Source of the DNA: Pegea sp. RAD2-039
Taxonomy: Eukaryota; Chordata; Thaliacea; Salpida; Salpidae
Assembly: GCA_034620365.1 (NCBI GenBank)
Contig: JAQGEQ010000084.1
Location: 1,984,001 to 2,048,000, forward strand
Length of the DNA: 64,000 nucleotides
Reading direction: 5' to 3'
Part shown: positions 29,066-43,000 of the stretch, piece after piece
Layout of the letters: every line of letters starts with the position of its first letter
How positions within the stretch are numbered: position 1 is the first letter of the stretch
Program-made: the position numbers and the translations under genes
The notes under the pieces: model-generated
Database searches by the model: none
Told to the model about the DNA's origin: nothing
What the model saw: the letters and a program-made list of their open reading frames with translations, nothing else

Positions 29066-32000
29066 CTAGTTTGCCGTCTCCACATGGTGTCTCTGTTGTA
29101 TGACGTCATCGTCGCTAATTTGACGCTGATACAAGACCGGCAAGCAAGCAGCGAAGCGTAAACAAGTCCTTTCACTTTGTAGCCAGCGACTTTGATGACG
29201 TAACAATTGACAAGAGACAGCGGCATCTCATTCGCTTCGGTTCTTCTTCACCACTCAAGCAGTGAGAGATTCTTGTTTGCCATTCTGCTGCTTATCACCA
29301 ACTTTCGATTCTCTTTCAGAACCTTGAAGACAACCGACCATCTGGAAGAAGATCAGAAGATGTAGAAGCAGTGAGATAAAGTTGGTAGTACCTCCTGGAC
29401 GCTAGTGCAGAGACTCCCTTCACCAATTTCCGTCATCTGATCGTTCCAGTTTGCATGCAGTCTCCCTGCAGTCACTGAACTCTCCTCATCCTCGTGTTGC
29501 TGCATCAGCTTCTGATTCTTCTTCCTTTGACGCTGAAGACGTTTCATCTTGATCATCGACGTGAGTCTCTGCATCTTACACCGAGTCGTCAGGTTTTCTT
29601 CCCGCTTCTTCTGGGACATACTCACTGCAACAAAAAGATGTCACACACTTGAGGACAGCAGGCAGGTACTGACAGTTGAGGGCAGTTGCTTGTTGCTTGC
29701 TCATACACAAACGTCGGGTGACGCCGGAGGAGTAAGAAGGCAAGTAGTTGGTGGCGAGCAAGTTGTCACTGGAACAGCGGCGCGAATAACAACGAGCTGC
29801 TGATCGCGTCGCAGATGAAATCGCGTTCATTGTTTCGTATTCTGTTCCGTATGGATGATGATAAGCAGATGAGACTTGAGAGCGAAGTCCTTCAGATGTG
29901 TTGTGCCGATTTTCACAGTTGGTTTTGTTCACAGGATTAACTTTGGGTCGGCTTTTAATAGTAACGGCAGCATCCTGTTCAAATGTTGGGTTAGTGGCAT
30001 GAAAGAAATTCGATTTGAAGGTTTTGAAAGTAAAATAAAAGTAGCAGCGATAATCAGCAGCAGCAGCAGCAACATCAGCAAACCATTTCAAGTTTGAGGT
30101 TTTAGCTGCAAAGTTATGAAAGAAAAAAACGTTTTGAAGCATTTCAACCCCCATCTTTTACTCAACTAACGACTTCCTCTTATGCAATTATTTCATAATT
30201 TAAAAAAAGCTTCAAATTTAGTAGAAGGATTTCGAAGAACTCCTCATTTTCAATATGATGAAAAAGTTGTTCGACAAAAGAGCTGACACATTAAACTTTA
30301 CATCATCGAACAACAGTTGACATCAACAAACTTATTCCACTAATTACTTCGGTTTCAGCATCCACTGAAGTAGTTCACGATTGAAAACCAAATTACAAAC
30401 ATCAAAATAAATTGTAAACAGTTGGCAATAATTGAAATTTTAACAAACACACAACAACAAACAGTTGGCAATAATTGAAATTTTAACAAACACAACAACA
30501 ACAAACAGTTGGCAATAATTGAAATTTTAACAAACACACAACAACAACAAACAGTTGGCAATAATTGAAATTTTAACAAACACACAAGAACAACAAACAG
30601 TTGGCAATAATTGAAATTTTAACAAACACACAACAACAACAAACAGTTGGCAATAATTGAAATTTTAACAAACACACAACAACAACAAACAGTTGGCAAT
30701 AATTGAAATTTTAACAAACACACAACAACAACAAACAGTTGGCAATAATTGAAATTTTAACAAACACACAACAGTTGGCAATAATTGAATTTTAACAAAC
30801 ACAACAACAACAACAAATAATTGAATTTTAACAAACACACAACAACAAACAGTTGGCAATAATTGAATTTTAACAAACACACAACAACAACAAACAGTTA
30901 CAGCAATCCAGTTGTGAAAATTGATAATTTCAAAAAAGCAAAAAGTTTTTCAACCAAAAAAGATCTAAAAATTGACTGATGATAAAAACTTAATTTTCTT
31001 TTTGTAGCGGTCGTCTTCAAATTGTGCAATTTAAGTTTATTTTAAAACAAAAGACTCAGCTCATTATTGAGACTAAATCCTGTCTGGCGACCTATAAAAC
31101 GTGTGTTCGGGTGAATTAAAGAGACGGCTTCATACTAAATACTCTTGCTTTAAATATGAGTTGATTTGACAGAAAGTAATAAATAAAAAGTGATGAGAAG
31201 GTTGAATATGGGTAAAGTAAATGTTTGTAGTGACAATTGCTGGTTGTTGCATCATATGAAGTGGTGGGTTTGATACCAAAGTTGCTTTTTAAACATCAAA
31301 CAAAATTGTTGAAAGAATTCAACAGAAACTTGAAGCTAAGAAGTAGCTGATGGTGTTGATGATGAAGAATTTCTTTTAAAACAACAAAATATTTAAGTTA
31401 CCCCAAAAAGGAAATGTTGAAATTTGGTTGAGAACAGATGTAATAGGCTAACAGTAGAAGCAACTTGATGTAAACGGTGAGTGGAAGTAGAAAAGTTGAT
31501 CATTTATTCTTCATGTAAAATGCCAGCAGCAGCAGCAGAAGGATTGTAAATAGAAGGAGGAGTTAGTAAGAGTAGAAGATTGTGGGGTTGAAGAGATTAA
31601 AAAGTTGATTTATCAAAACATCCAACCTGAACTTGAGCAGTTAGAATTTGACGAGTTTTTGAAGAACTTTGTTTGATTAGTTGATCGCGAATAACTTGAG
31701 GAATTATTCCAACCTCACCAGTGTTGCCCTTCACACAAATGAAATTTGTTAGAGAGAATGAAAACAGACAGAAAACGTGCTTGCGCTAGAACTGATCAAT
31801 AATTGAGTCTGCAAGGTCTGAGAATAAATTTAAAAATAAGTAAATTTCAAGCGAAGGTAAAAGATGAAATGTCCTCATTTGTAAATTTATCTACAACTAC
31901 AAAGAAAATCTATCACGTGTTTAAAAGATTGAAATTAATTAGTAGCTACAAATTGATCAGAGTTAACATTTACTAGTTACGATCGCTTTCAATTCAAGTT

Positions 32001-35000
32001 CTAATCAAATATGTTGCAAAAAGTAACTACAAAACTAAAAGAATAAATTTGTTTGTCGTTTATAACTGAAATTAGAGACTTACAAACATTTGTATTTAAA
32101 TAAAATAGAAAAGGGAAGAATTTTGATTTTCTAACTAACATCAATTGATAGATAACCTCAGAATTTCACATCTTTATCAACTAATTCTATTGATTCCAAT
32201 CTTTTAAATTATTTTAGATATTCAAAACCAAATTTTCAAATTAAATTTCAACAAAGATAGAAAAGTTATTAAAGTATGATTGTTGGAAGACTTGGAAACT
32301 AATTCAAAAGTTATTCTTTTATTAAATTTGTTTTTATAGTAATAGTTGACTAGCCAGAAGAAAATAGATGCTTCATTCACACATATACCCTCCATGGTAA
32401 TAGTTCAAATAAATTCACATTTTATCAAATACTTGCTGATGCTACTGCTGTTAGATTTCACCTGATATTTGTTTGTTGCTGAAAGTAGGTCTGTGAGGAT
32501 CTGAAGAATTGTTTGAGGATCTCGTTTAGGTCTTCCCTGATTGTCTTGAATGTTTGGATGCAAAGCACCTGAAGAAAAAGCATTTTATAAGATTGAGCAA
32601 CTTGTAGTTGGTTTCTGATGATATTCAATTGGACTTATCAAAGCAGAAGTTAATCAAACATTTAACAAATCGTCCATCTAAAAGCAACAATTGAAATTTC
32701 TTTTGCTGTTTCATTTCACTACAAGCTGATGTGAGTCACTTATCGAAGTAGCTATCAGCAGAGCTATCAACTGGTTTCCATCATAACTTGCTGATATTAA
32801 ACATACAATAACACAACAAGCAAGCAAGCCTGCCTGCATCGATCAGATGCGGGTGATGAATTAGTAATTACTTCAGTTCAATCAATTCACAAAATAGTTG
32901 AAAATAGGAAGAAAGTAAGGCGGCGAGATGTTCCCATTGACATATACAAGGATAAATTTAGGACCGGAGGCTACACGAAATTCTTACCTCAACTACGTGT
33001 ACTGCACAATTCCCTTTAAAAAGATGGTTATATTCTTACATTTAATTTGTTGTTCAATCTTCTACTTGGTCTATTTGTCAATGATGAGGCTTATAGAAAA
33101 ATTCTTTCAATTTAAGATGGTAGTTTGTAAATATTATTATACGAAGCAACCAAGTGAAAATATTATCAAATATATCGAGCATAAGAGAAGTTTTTACAAC
33201 TTCTAATTCAACTAGAACAATTTCCAACAAAAATATTTTGGTCTTTACATAAACTTTAAAAACATTTTCAGCTGAAAAGTTAAATAATCAAAAAGACAAA
33301 ATAATTTTCGATTTTTGAGTAGTTTTCAATCTAGTAAAAGCCGATTTTTAATAAAACAACGACCATAAGCTGGTAGAAGCGTAAGCTGATGCATTTGTTA
33401 ATAAAAAATATTCAATTATTTTACGTAAGACTTAACCATGAATTATTCAAACATTCTATATAAAACCTTTGCCACGAAATAAGGATGTTTTGATAGTTAA
33501 CATTTCAAATTAACTTCGAGATTAGAAATAAAATTATTTCTCGAATATACTCGACAAATTGAAAAGGTTAAATAAGCAAAATAATGTTGGAAGTTTGTAT
33601 AAGTGACGTACACCATGGTTCTTGTAAGCAACAAGCAAATGACTTTATTTTTCTAAGCAATCCTTATCGATTTTAGGAAGCAAAGCTTTATTCAGTCGGT
33701 TACTCAACAACATACAAAGTATAGCTCTTAGGCAAAAGGCATAATATAGGATTATTGCTCTGTAATAGTATAGTAAGTGGTAGTCGAAATACTTATATCA
33801 TTTTAACTAATTGCGCTTCTTTTTCTAATATAAATTTATAAATAAAGCTGTTAATAATAAACCGTATTTGGCAAATCTTTCAAACTCAACTATGCTAAAC
33901 TCAAAGAGAAGGCGGAAAAACCTCTCGTTGAACAATTACTTCAGCTAAGACAGAAAGTTTTAGTTTACTTTCATTGAAATTGATTTTATAAAATGTTTAC
34001 AAGAACGGTTCCACGAGTTTCGACAAATTCGTTTCTAAAAATTACTTGAATATGTAAGATAAAAAAGAAGAGATAATTACTTAGGAAGGTACTTCTATTT
34101 AGTTATCAGTTGTTTGATCATTACAGTCACCTCATCTGCTAAATGGTTTCAATTGATTTTTTAATGTCATCATAAAAATTAGATTTAAAAAAAGGAGTTA
34201 GTTTTACTGAGAAGACGATTGTAGGTTTCACGAACACAAAGCTGAAACAAACATCATTTAAAGCGTTGATGTTCAAATCAAATAAACGGAAATATTAAGT
34301 TTTATTATTTTTTTATATTATTCACAAATAAAAGGATCTTTTGAAAAGAGTAAAAGTCTACAAATGAGATCGAAGAACAAATTTAGATGTAAGCTAAAAG
34401 TAGTTAACATGAAAATATCGACTAGTTAGCTTGAATGCTGAAATGGAAAACATCAAAATAATGATAGCCATCTCAAGTGCGTAGAAACGTGCAATTACTA
34501 ACTGCACTTCTCATCATTGTCTTATTTACAACAACTTACAAATGAGCATGGGTCATCAAATAAACAACTGACCAGTTTCGGACAAATTTCAATCAATTTA
34601 TTGATGACACCAATCTATTGATCGATCGTATATTCAGCGAAATCTCAACTAATCAAATATTATTATTATAAAAAACTGTTTTTTTTAGTCAACAGTATAA
34701 ACAGGGTGGATAAACTTCCAGTTGAAAAGAAGGAACTAGAAGTGTGGGTGTAACAAGTGGCATCACCTACTTGTGGCTTTCTACTAATTTCAGCACGTCG
34801 TCACTACCAGCAGCAACTCTTTTGGAGTAACATGTCCGTATCATTAGATGAATTGACAAAAGCCTGTTCCAAGTGCTTTCTGCACATCTGACTATTTGCT
34901 TTTTGACATGTTATCAAACCTAGCAGCTTTTTAGGATCACTTATAAATGCTGTTTAAACATTAATCGATGGGTTTCTACCTACTGCTAACTAAACAATCT

Positions 35001-38000
35001 ACTTGAACAACATGTGGGCGGCAACAAGGAAGTCACTGACCAGAAAATGTCCCTGAAAATATCCCTGGTCCATGAGATGTGAAACTATCAATGCTAGCTC
35101 CGGAGATAGTCTGGCTTCTAGAATCAGATCTTGATCGAGAAGATGAAGTATTGCCACTGGAAGAAGGAGTGTTTGTAGAAAAGCGAGATTTCTGCAAATA
35201 AGCATATGATGGTTGATAAAAAAAGTTGTTGCTTCAAACTCATTACTAGTTCAGTTTTCTACTTCCTTCAAAATTATTAATTGAAAAGGAAAAAGATTGA
35301 GAAGAAATCAATTGAACAGTTTGGAAAGAAACAACACAAGTGGTACCTTGGAACTTCGACCGTTCGAACCCCCGTCACTTAATGACTGATGCTTAGCAGC
35401 ATGAACAATAGAAGAAATCTCAGAAGCAAGTTCTGGACTACTGTAAGCCACACACTGTTGATGAGAACCACATAAACGTTTCAATCTCTGCATTTGACGA
35501 ACAATTTTTGAAGCTGTTGAAATAAAATTGAAATATTTTTAAACGATTGAAATAATAAAAGTTGAAATATTGACAAAACATTTCCACAAAAGTTTCACAT
35601 CAATAAGGTTTGTGTTAAAAAAAGTTCTTTTGAAGTTTAAAGAAGAAATGACTCCTGAAGACAAATATTATTTGAAGAGATTCAAACGCAAAAGGTTTTT
35701 AGTGATGAAAAGAAGTTAGTGATGATCTATTTTTCACTCTGGTTGAAAATTATCAACGTTTTTTGTGTAAAAGCTGTCACTGCTGAAATATTTACAATTG
35801 TATTGACCCAAGAACACAAGGCTGATGTTGAGAATAAACATTAAATGTTGACAGCAGAGAAACTGGTTTTATTTTGAAATTTTCTCAATTATTTCTCATT
35901 TCCTAACAAAAACTCAAAAAACTATTTGAAGTTTATAAGAAGCAAACGTAGGTTGTTTGATAAGTGGCGAGATTAAAAGATTTTAATCAAAAACTGAAGA
36001 AGCAGAAAAACTTCTATTTCGTAAAAACATTTGTTAGAAAAATTAGTCGAAATAAATTGATTGTAAAAATATAAGTTTGCTTTTCTAGTTTTGTACTAAA
36101 CTATTTCCAGTTAATAATTTGATAAACAAATGTTGAATGAAGTTTTGAAAATTAGAGTTAATTTATCAAAGTTAGATTTGGTTGGCTGATTTCAATTTCA
36201 ATTAGAAATGATTTCATATTTCTAAGTGTAACTAGACAAATATTTGTGGAAGGTGAATCAAAATGATGGAATGTAGTTGGTATCAAGTCTTTTAGAAGAA
36301 AATGTGATATTTTTAGCACTTGAAAATATCTCAATGATGTTTTCAGCAAATCGTTTTTCAACTGAAGTAGCAAGCATACGTATGAAAGGTTATAGATTAT
36401 CAAATATTCATAACTGCTACCAAGCATGGAACTTAATTGAAATACTTGGAAAATCTCATTGCTGCTACTAGCTAAAAAGTGCTTGTGTGGATGTAAAAGT
36501 GGGAGTTTGAGACCTTCTCATCTAGCAAGTTTGTTGGAAATTTGTAATCGAGATTTAGATGAGAAATAATCACAGCTGAAATTTGTGGGTCAGCAACCAA
36601 CAAACCTGGTGAGCAGGACTGAGACAACGGACCAACGCCAGATGTTATTCGACCACTAGTGGTCGGCACGCGGCGGTAATGTAGATTCTGATTGGATTCC
36701 GGCCGTAATTTGATCATCTTCATCTTTTTTGATGGCATCTTTGCATCCTGAGGATTGTTCTCTTGCTTCGAATTGAAAGATGAATCGGCAAAGACTGGGT
36801 TGCAAGCGATTGAACGCGCGAATGAGACATTGTTTGTAGTTGGGGTGCAAGGAAGCGATGATGGTATGGGGCGATGAGAAGGATGAGGATCACAGGGGAA
36901 GTTGAAGGGTTCAAAACCCAATTGTTGTTGATGACGAATGGAAGATGGTGATTGGTTGCAGGAGGTGATGGAGCGGTCAGGAGTCGGGTAGTTGGCTGTT
37001 TGATGGATTCTTGAAGGTGCTGATTGCTTTCGAGGCTCCCTGAAAGTCATCAGAGGTTGGGGCGGATAATTCCTAAAGTAAATAGATGATTAGTTGATTG
37101 TTGCTTCCAACAACGAGTAGATGATGACTTGTTGGAAGGATTGAAACGGATCAAAGGCGGCTGGTTTCGCATCCTTGCCATCTTCTGCTGGTAGTTCGTG
37201 AAAGAGATTTCGTCGTCGCGTCTTTCGTTGCCTAGGTTACGTGGATAGTTGTTCGGTTGGTTACGAGTGCTGAAGCTCGGTGAAGATCTTTGATCTGCTA
37301 AAGATCCCAATCAAGATGGTGGAGTGAAAATCATCCAAAATACAACCTCCAACTGAAGAGAGTGGATTCTGATTGGTCAAAGTTCGTTTGCTGAATGCTG
37401 ATTGGTTGGAAGCGATCGACTGCTCTAGTTGCAGCTGGACAAACATCATGTGATCACTTACACGAAGCGCGAGAGTGAGCGGAGAGCGACCGGAGAGAAA
37501 GTCATCGATCTGTCCAGAAGGCAAACAAAAAATTAGAAAAAAATTCAATCGAAGAAGTCGAAAATAGAAAATGTTTGAATCAATTAGAAGTGAAGACATC
37601 AAATATATGAAGTGTTGTGTCTGCTGTTCGAATAACCAACAAATCGGCAAATGAAAGAGACTAGTGATTGCATACTCAAGACACATCGTCAAGTGGCTGG
37701 TGTTTAGCGGCGTGGCTTACCCAAGCTAAACTAAGCATTGTTTTTAAGCAGGCTGGCAGCCAGCTAAAGCTTGCTGGAAGCTACTTTCAAACACTGTTAA
37801 GTGTTCAACACATGTTTCAACAAAGCTAAAAGCAAACGTCGGGTTTAGACGCTAATAAAACTTCCATCAGTTAAAGGAGAAACAGATTATGACATAAGCA
37901 AGTTATGAGTGTTTAAAGAGGAGCTTACACGTGTTGCGAATGGTTGCTAAGCGAAAGAAGCGAGAAGAAAAAATTGAAGGAGTCTGTACAATTGCTTCAC

Positions 38001-40041
38001 TGATTTTCTCCTAAATTCAGTAAATATATTGTTGCTTCAACATTTGTGTTTGTGGCGATGGAACTTAGAAGCGGTGATGATAAACAAAAGGAAAGTATTT
38101 AGACAAGAGGTTGGTGAAATGTAGTTAATTGAAATGAATAAGAAGTAAAAGCAGGAAAGTAGAAACTGTTGATGATTAAGAAACACTGATGAAATTGATG
38201 AACAGTAAAACGTTACTGCCAGTATAACCCTGACGAATTGAGGAAGTGGATATAACAACAGCCCTTCCTCGCCTGCTTGCAGCTCTTTGAAAACAAGTCT
38301 AAAGTTTCAACTTGTCATAAAATGAATAATCAACGAAGTCCAAAGTTTGTCAACTCAGAAAAACTTAAAAATGTTGCTACAAAACCTTAAAAGTTATCGC
38401 GGCGCTTAAACGCGAACCGAACTTTTCGTCATAGTGATGACAATTTCGACAAACAAACAATTGTTTAATTATTTGGGAGATGTCATCAAGATTGATGAGA
38501 TATTCACTGAAGATCTATTGCACATTTCAAAATTAGATGAATACTTGCACAGTAAGTGAGCTCATGGAATTGAAGCAACAAAACTTTCTCTCATACTCAA
38601 CACTGAAAACTACTAATACCATGAGAACAAAACTGAAGACTTGAAACGCGTTGAACAAATTACCAATTGAAAAACTCTGTATTGAATGCTAATTGAGAGA
38701 GCAAATCATGTGAAAACTTGTTTAGTTTCATCAGCATCGACCTTCAAATTAATCTACCAATTAGTTTCCTTATAATTAAGCCGTTTCACGATTGTTCCGC
38801 GTCAGAAAACACAAACTACTTTCAAGTAGAATGATAGGAATTGTCCTAACAGCAAGTCAACTGTCTGTTTTCACAATAGGAGGTTGTATAAGAGAAAAAA
38901 TTCCCTCAGTAAATACTAAACGGACTTAAAAACATCTAACAGTTTTTGTTATAAAGCATATGGTAGTTATAAGTTGATAAATTCTAGGTTGTTAAAAAGC
39001 AGTGCAAAACACAAAAGAACTGAAATATTTCGCCTACTTTAAATAATTTAAAACTCATTTAGTTACACAAGAAGGTATAAATACATGACATATACAGCAG
39101 CAATTCCTTTTAAGCTTTAAATCGATTAAAAACTTTAAAATGAAATAAATGAAGTTTTTATAAAACACTTGAAGTAATAATTGTTCTAAATAGACAACGA
39201 ATGACTTCAGTACAAAGTAGTTCACTGATTAATGAAAAGTAAGTTACCTGTTGATCGGAAAGACTTTCAATTGCATTAATAATTGATTGTTGAGCGACTT
39301 GAACTGTAGACTACAAAACAAAATTTCTTATTATTCATTTGATTTTAGTAGTATGAGATTGTGATGTATAAAACTTAAATAGATTGCAATTTACAAAGAT
39401 AGCTTCATACAAAAATATAAAGAATGCTTTGTAATGTTGATGACATTTAAACTGATAAAATATAAACAGGAATAAATTAGAATGGAGAAAGTTACTACTT
39501 GATAAAGTTGTTGTTTCATAACTAAACAAATTCATTGTAAATACAAACCATGATAATTTATTCAAAATATTTTCTTTTTTTATTTTTAATTCATAAAAAA
39601 TTAAATCAGTTAAACTATTGGAAGTAAAACATTTATCAAATTTTTGTAAAAATTATAAACATATTTTAAAAACCGTATTTTTGTGGTTTTAAAATTGTTT
39701 ACTAACCGAAAAACCACTCTCTATAGCAGGAAGCAACCTTAGTTCATTTCCATTATCAATCCCGTTTTCAGCAATAGTTCCATTAGATAGTACACTGAAA
39801 TTCAATCATGATATTTATAAGAAAATGCTTCAAATCTTAATTCTATAACTTACTTTTGTCTAAAAATCACTTTCAACTTTTCACCAGGCATTTGTAGATG
39901 ACGAGCTATCTTCTTTCGCAATTCATCAATGGTATCAGATCGAAAAACTTCTATCTGAAACTTTCCTCCAGTTGTAGGGCTAACAACTACGTTTATAAGT
40001 TTATGATCTTTTAAAGATAAGTCAACTATATTCTCACTCAT
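29066..40041 (-). CDS. MIDN: Midnolin
   Basis: Midnolin targets nuclear proteins to the proteasome without ubiquitination. Thirteen exons on the minus strand: 40041-39854, 39794-39707, 39310-39248, 37509-37347, 37297-37129, 37072-36606, 35513-35347, 35191-35041, 32568-32462, 31728-31627, 29974-29713, 29624-29392 and probably 29125-29066; about 739 residues. The order matches the family. An N-terminal ubiquitin-like domain contains [17 protein letters not shown]. Next comes the signature [20 protein letters not shown], then [11 protein letters not shown] Ser/Pro/Asn-rich spacer follows, then [28 protein letters not shown] and [13 protein letters not shown] (the split Catch segments). Last is a basic C-terminal helix, [11 protein letters not shown] and onward, which binds the proteasome in the family. 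Introns range from about 50 nt to over 2 kb. The terminal exon is the weakest call: phase and an ATCAG acceptor favour 29125-29066, but a longer frame overlaps it. Confidence 0.92.
30417..30898. repeat. Minisatellite of about 46 bp in a midnolin intron
   Basis: Roughly ten to eleven tandem copies of AACAGTTGGCAATAATTGAA followed by ATTTTAACAAACACACAACA and a variable (CAA)n spacer. Unit length shifts by multiples of 3 or 2 nt through the CAA/CA tracts, and later copies are shortened. It lies between midnolin exons at 31627 and 29974. Minus-strand open frames here are artefacts of the repeat. Confidence 0.95.
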
Positions 40042-43000
40042 GATTTTAAACTTATAAAGCCTAAAATAAAAAGAGGATAGTTTAATGTATAAAAGAACAA
40101 AATATCAAACTAAATAATTTGATACAGTTTATTTGTAAAAATTTATTTATTAATTATTATTAACTTATTTTCTAAAGGCGAAATAAAATATTATTTGATC
40201 TAAAAATAGGTTGAAGTAACATAAAAGTTCAATGTAATGGTAATTTTACTTATCTATATTTTAATATAAAGTTAACTATATAGCAAACTAGAAACTTTTT
40301 TCCACCTTTTGATAACAATATTACAAAATCCAGTGAAAATGTAATTTTAACAAACTTGATATGAAACTATGAACTTTTTATTAACTATGAAGTTTGTTAT
40401 TATAGTTTTATGAACTTTGAAAGTCAAAAAAATGCTTCTAAATACAAACAAATAAACTAAAAAAATGAGATATCTTTATGATGACATTTTAGGTTAGTAA
40501 CTTGCCATACAGGGTTGATTTAAAAAAACCAAATTAATTGATCGCTTTAATTTTGAAAATTCTCAAATCATAAAAACAAACATGAAAATTAATAAAAATA
40601 GATTCCAAATAACTATCTCTTAACTTTAAAAAGAATAAATTGAAAAGAATCATATATTTGATGACTCAATTCTGTCAGTTAAATCAGAAATAGATTTTAA
40701 TTTATTCTTCTCAAAGGGAAGTTGAACTTTTAGAAATTTTAAAAAGTAGGGAAGAACAGAATTATTGATTAAGGAGGTGTATTTGGACTTGGCTGAAATA
40801 AGATACATGAAAAGCATCATTACTCAAAAGATATAAAAAAAACTATAATTAACTAAATTATAAATGCCAAATATTAATACTTATTTCATGAATATTTTAA
40901 AACACATATGAAATTGCAACAAAAAATAAATTATAAAACAATTTCTTAAATCAAAAAATAGTTTTTATTCTACAAATTGATTTCATGTTTTCTGAAAACC
41001 ACAGGACAAAGACAGAAAAACAGACTGACACATACAATAATAAAAACAAATAAAAAATATAATGACTAAAATCTATTTAATTTATCACAAAAAATACTTT
41101 TGACATTAAGACAATTCAAAAAAGTTTAAGTGAACTTGAGATAACAAAGTGAGAATCTATAAGATATCAGCTTTTTATAAAACATAAAAGAAATTGATTT
41201 TTGTCGTAAATAAAAGAAATATTTAAATTTTAACAAAAGCTTAAAGCACACAAAAAGAAAATTAAAAAAAAACTTTTTGGTTCAAATCTAAGTTTAAAAA
41301 CATTATTTTTCAAACCTTTCTACGATAACAAACGTTAAAAAACATTCAAAAAAAAGCTCATCAACGTTGTGTTCATCGATAGAATATTTGGCAAGAGTTG
41401 ATTTCAATGAACCATTAAACGCAGCTGCTTAAAGTTCTCGATAACACATGAAGCACTGAAGCCTAGGGCGGAATAAATAACTAGCAATGTACTAAGGAGA
41501 GAATGAAAGCTTACGATAGAGGTAAAGAGAATTTGACAATGGGTAAAGCTAAGAATAGCAAAAATAGTGTTTCTAACTTTATTTTACAAATATCAAATTT
41601 TACTTTCAGCAACTTAAGTTTGAAAAATTATAGGAAGTATAATAAGACGAATAATTAATAAAAAGATAACAAGTCTAAAACAAAATAGAATTATAGCATC
41701 TTAAAACTACAGATAAACAGAAATTTATAATTTTTCATTTATTTTTGATTATTTTTTTGCGACAAGGAAAAGTTTATACCTGGGTAAAAGGACATTGTTA
41801 GTCTGGTTAATCGCAACACTTCTAAGAGAAGTAAAACTCTGTAGAACTCTTCTGGTGAAGACAGGACAGCAACTGATCACCAGAGAATCTTTGAGGAAGG
41901 AAGATAAAGTGGAGTTTTTTGTGAAAGAATCGATTCAAAGATTCAACAAAGCTACTATTGAGAGAAACTGGTTGGTTACTTGGTGGTTTAATTCTATCTC
42001 CTTTTAATGTACTAGAATAATGATGAAATTCTTCATTGCGGATAACATAACTAGAAAATAATGAAGAATTGAAGACATGTAATACAGATTGTAAAATATA
42101 ATAGAAAGATTGCTTAACAAAATGAGAAGCAATTTTTCAGGTGTACGAGTTAGTTTGTTTTTGATATTGAAAATGCCTAGATTAGTTATAACAAAATCAT
42201 CCAAAAGATTCGATTTCTTCGGCCTAAGAATAATATTTGCAGAATCATGCCTTTGTAGACCCTATGAAAGCTAAAGTTGAAAATATCAGTTTGTTTAAGT
42301 TCACTGGGATGCAAAATTTTCGCTGTGACAAATTTTATTTACTCTTCCACTTATTAACTTCAATTTCATAATACTTATGCTCAAGTTTGTAAATTATTTT
42401 TACAAATTTTCGGCTCTATATTTTTATATAAAAGATGCTTTTCAGACAACAACCGTTTAATATGAGTTTTAATACGATTAAGATAGGAGGGAGTTTTTAG
42501 TGAATCAAACCTATAGTGAAGTTACTTAAAGTTTGAATAGTATAATCATAGAAAGACTACAAAGATAAACCATCATTAAGTATGCATTTCAAGTTAGTGG
42601 AAGCCTTTTCGAAGTTGGCTATATATATAAAGCATTTATTTATTTTGAGACCTTAAGACTTGAGACTTTAGATTTCAAGTTGATTAGGTCGACACAAATA
42701 ACTTCAAAACTACTTTCGGAAAATGGAAAAGAATTCAAATTGGTATGGACCTGTTGAACATGTATTCACTTTTAAGGATCAAGCACCACTTCCTCTAGAG
42801 TCTATGCAATTATGCCTAATGATTTCATAGCCGAAGAGATAGACCATTGGATTTGAAATTCTATCATATGGCCAGGACTCAGTCAGATTTGATTTCAGTC
42901 AAGATAATGGGGACAGACAATATCTTATTTGCTATAGATCTGATGTTACAATAATTAGTTGACTAATTATTCGAAGTAATTGAGTTAATAGTATTGGTAT

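Noticed and set aside
29576..30154. A separate 192-codon gene on the minus strand
   Set aside because: Part of it (29974-29713) is a midnolin exon. The rest overlaps introns and the next exon in another frame.
30355..30880. Cys/Leu-rich proteins on the minus strand
   Set aside because: These are translations of the intronic minisatellite in midnolin.
32928..33206. Open frame of 92 codons on the plus strand inside a midnolin intron
   Set aside because: Hydrophobic AT-driven composition, no motif, antisense to the host gene.
36656..36914. Additional minus-strand frames overlapping the large midnolin exon
   Set aside because: Shadow frames of exon 37072-36606.
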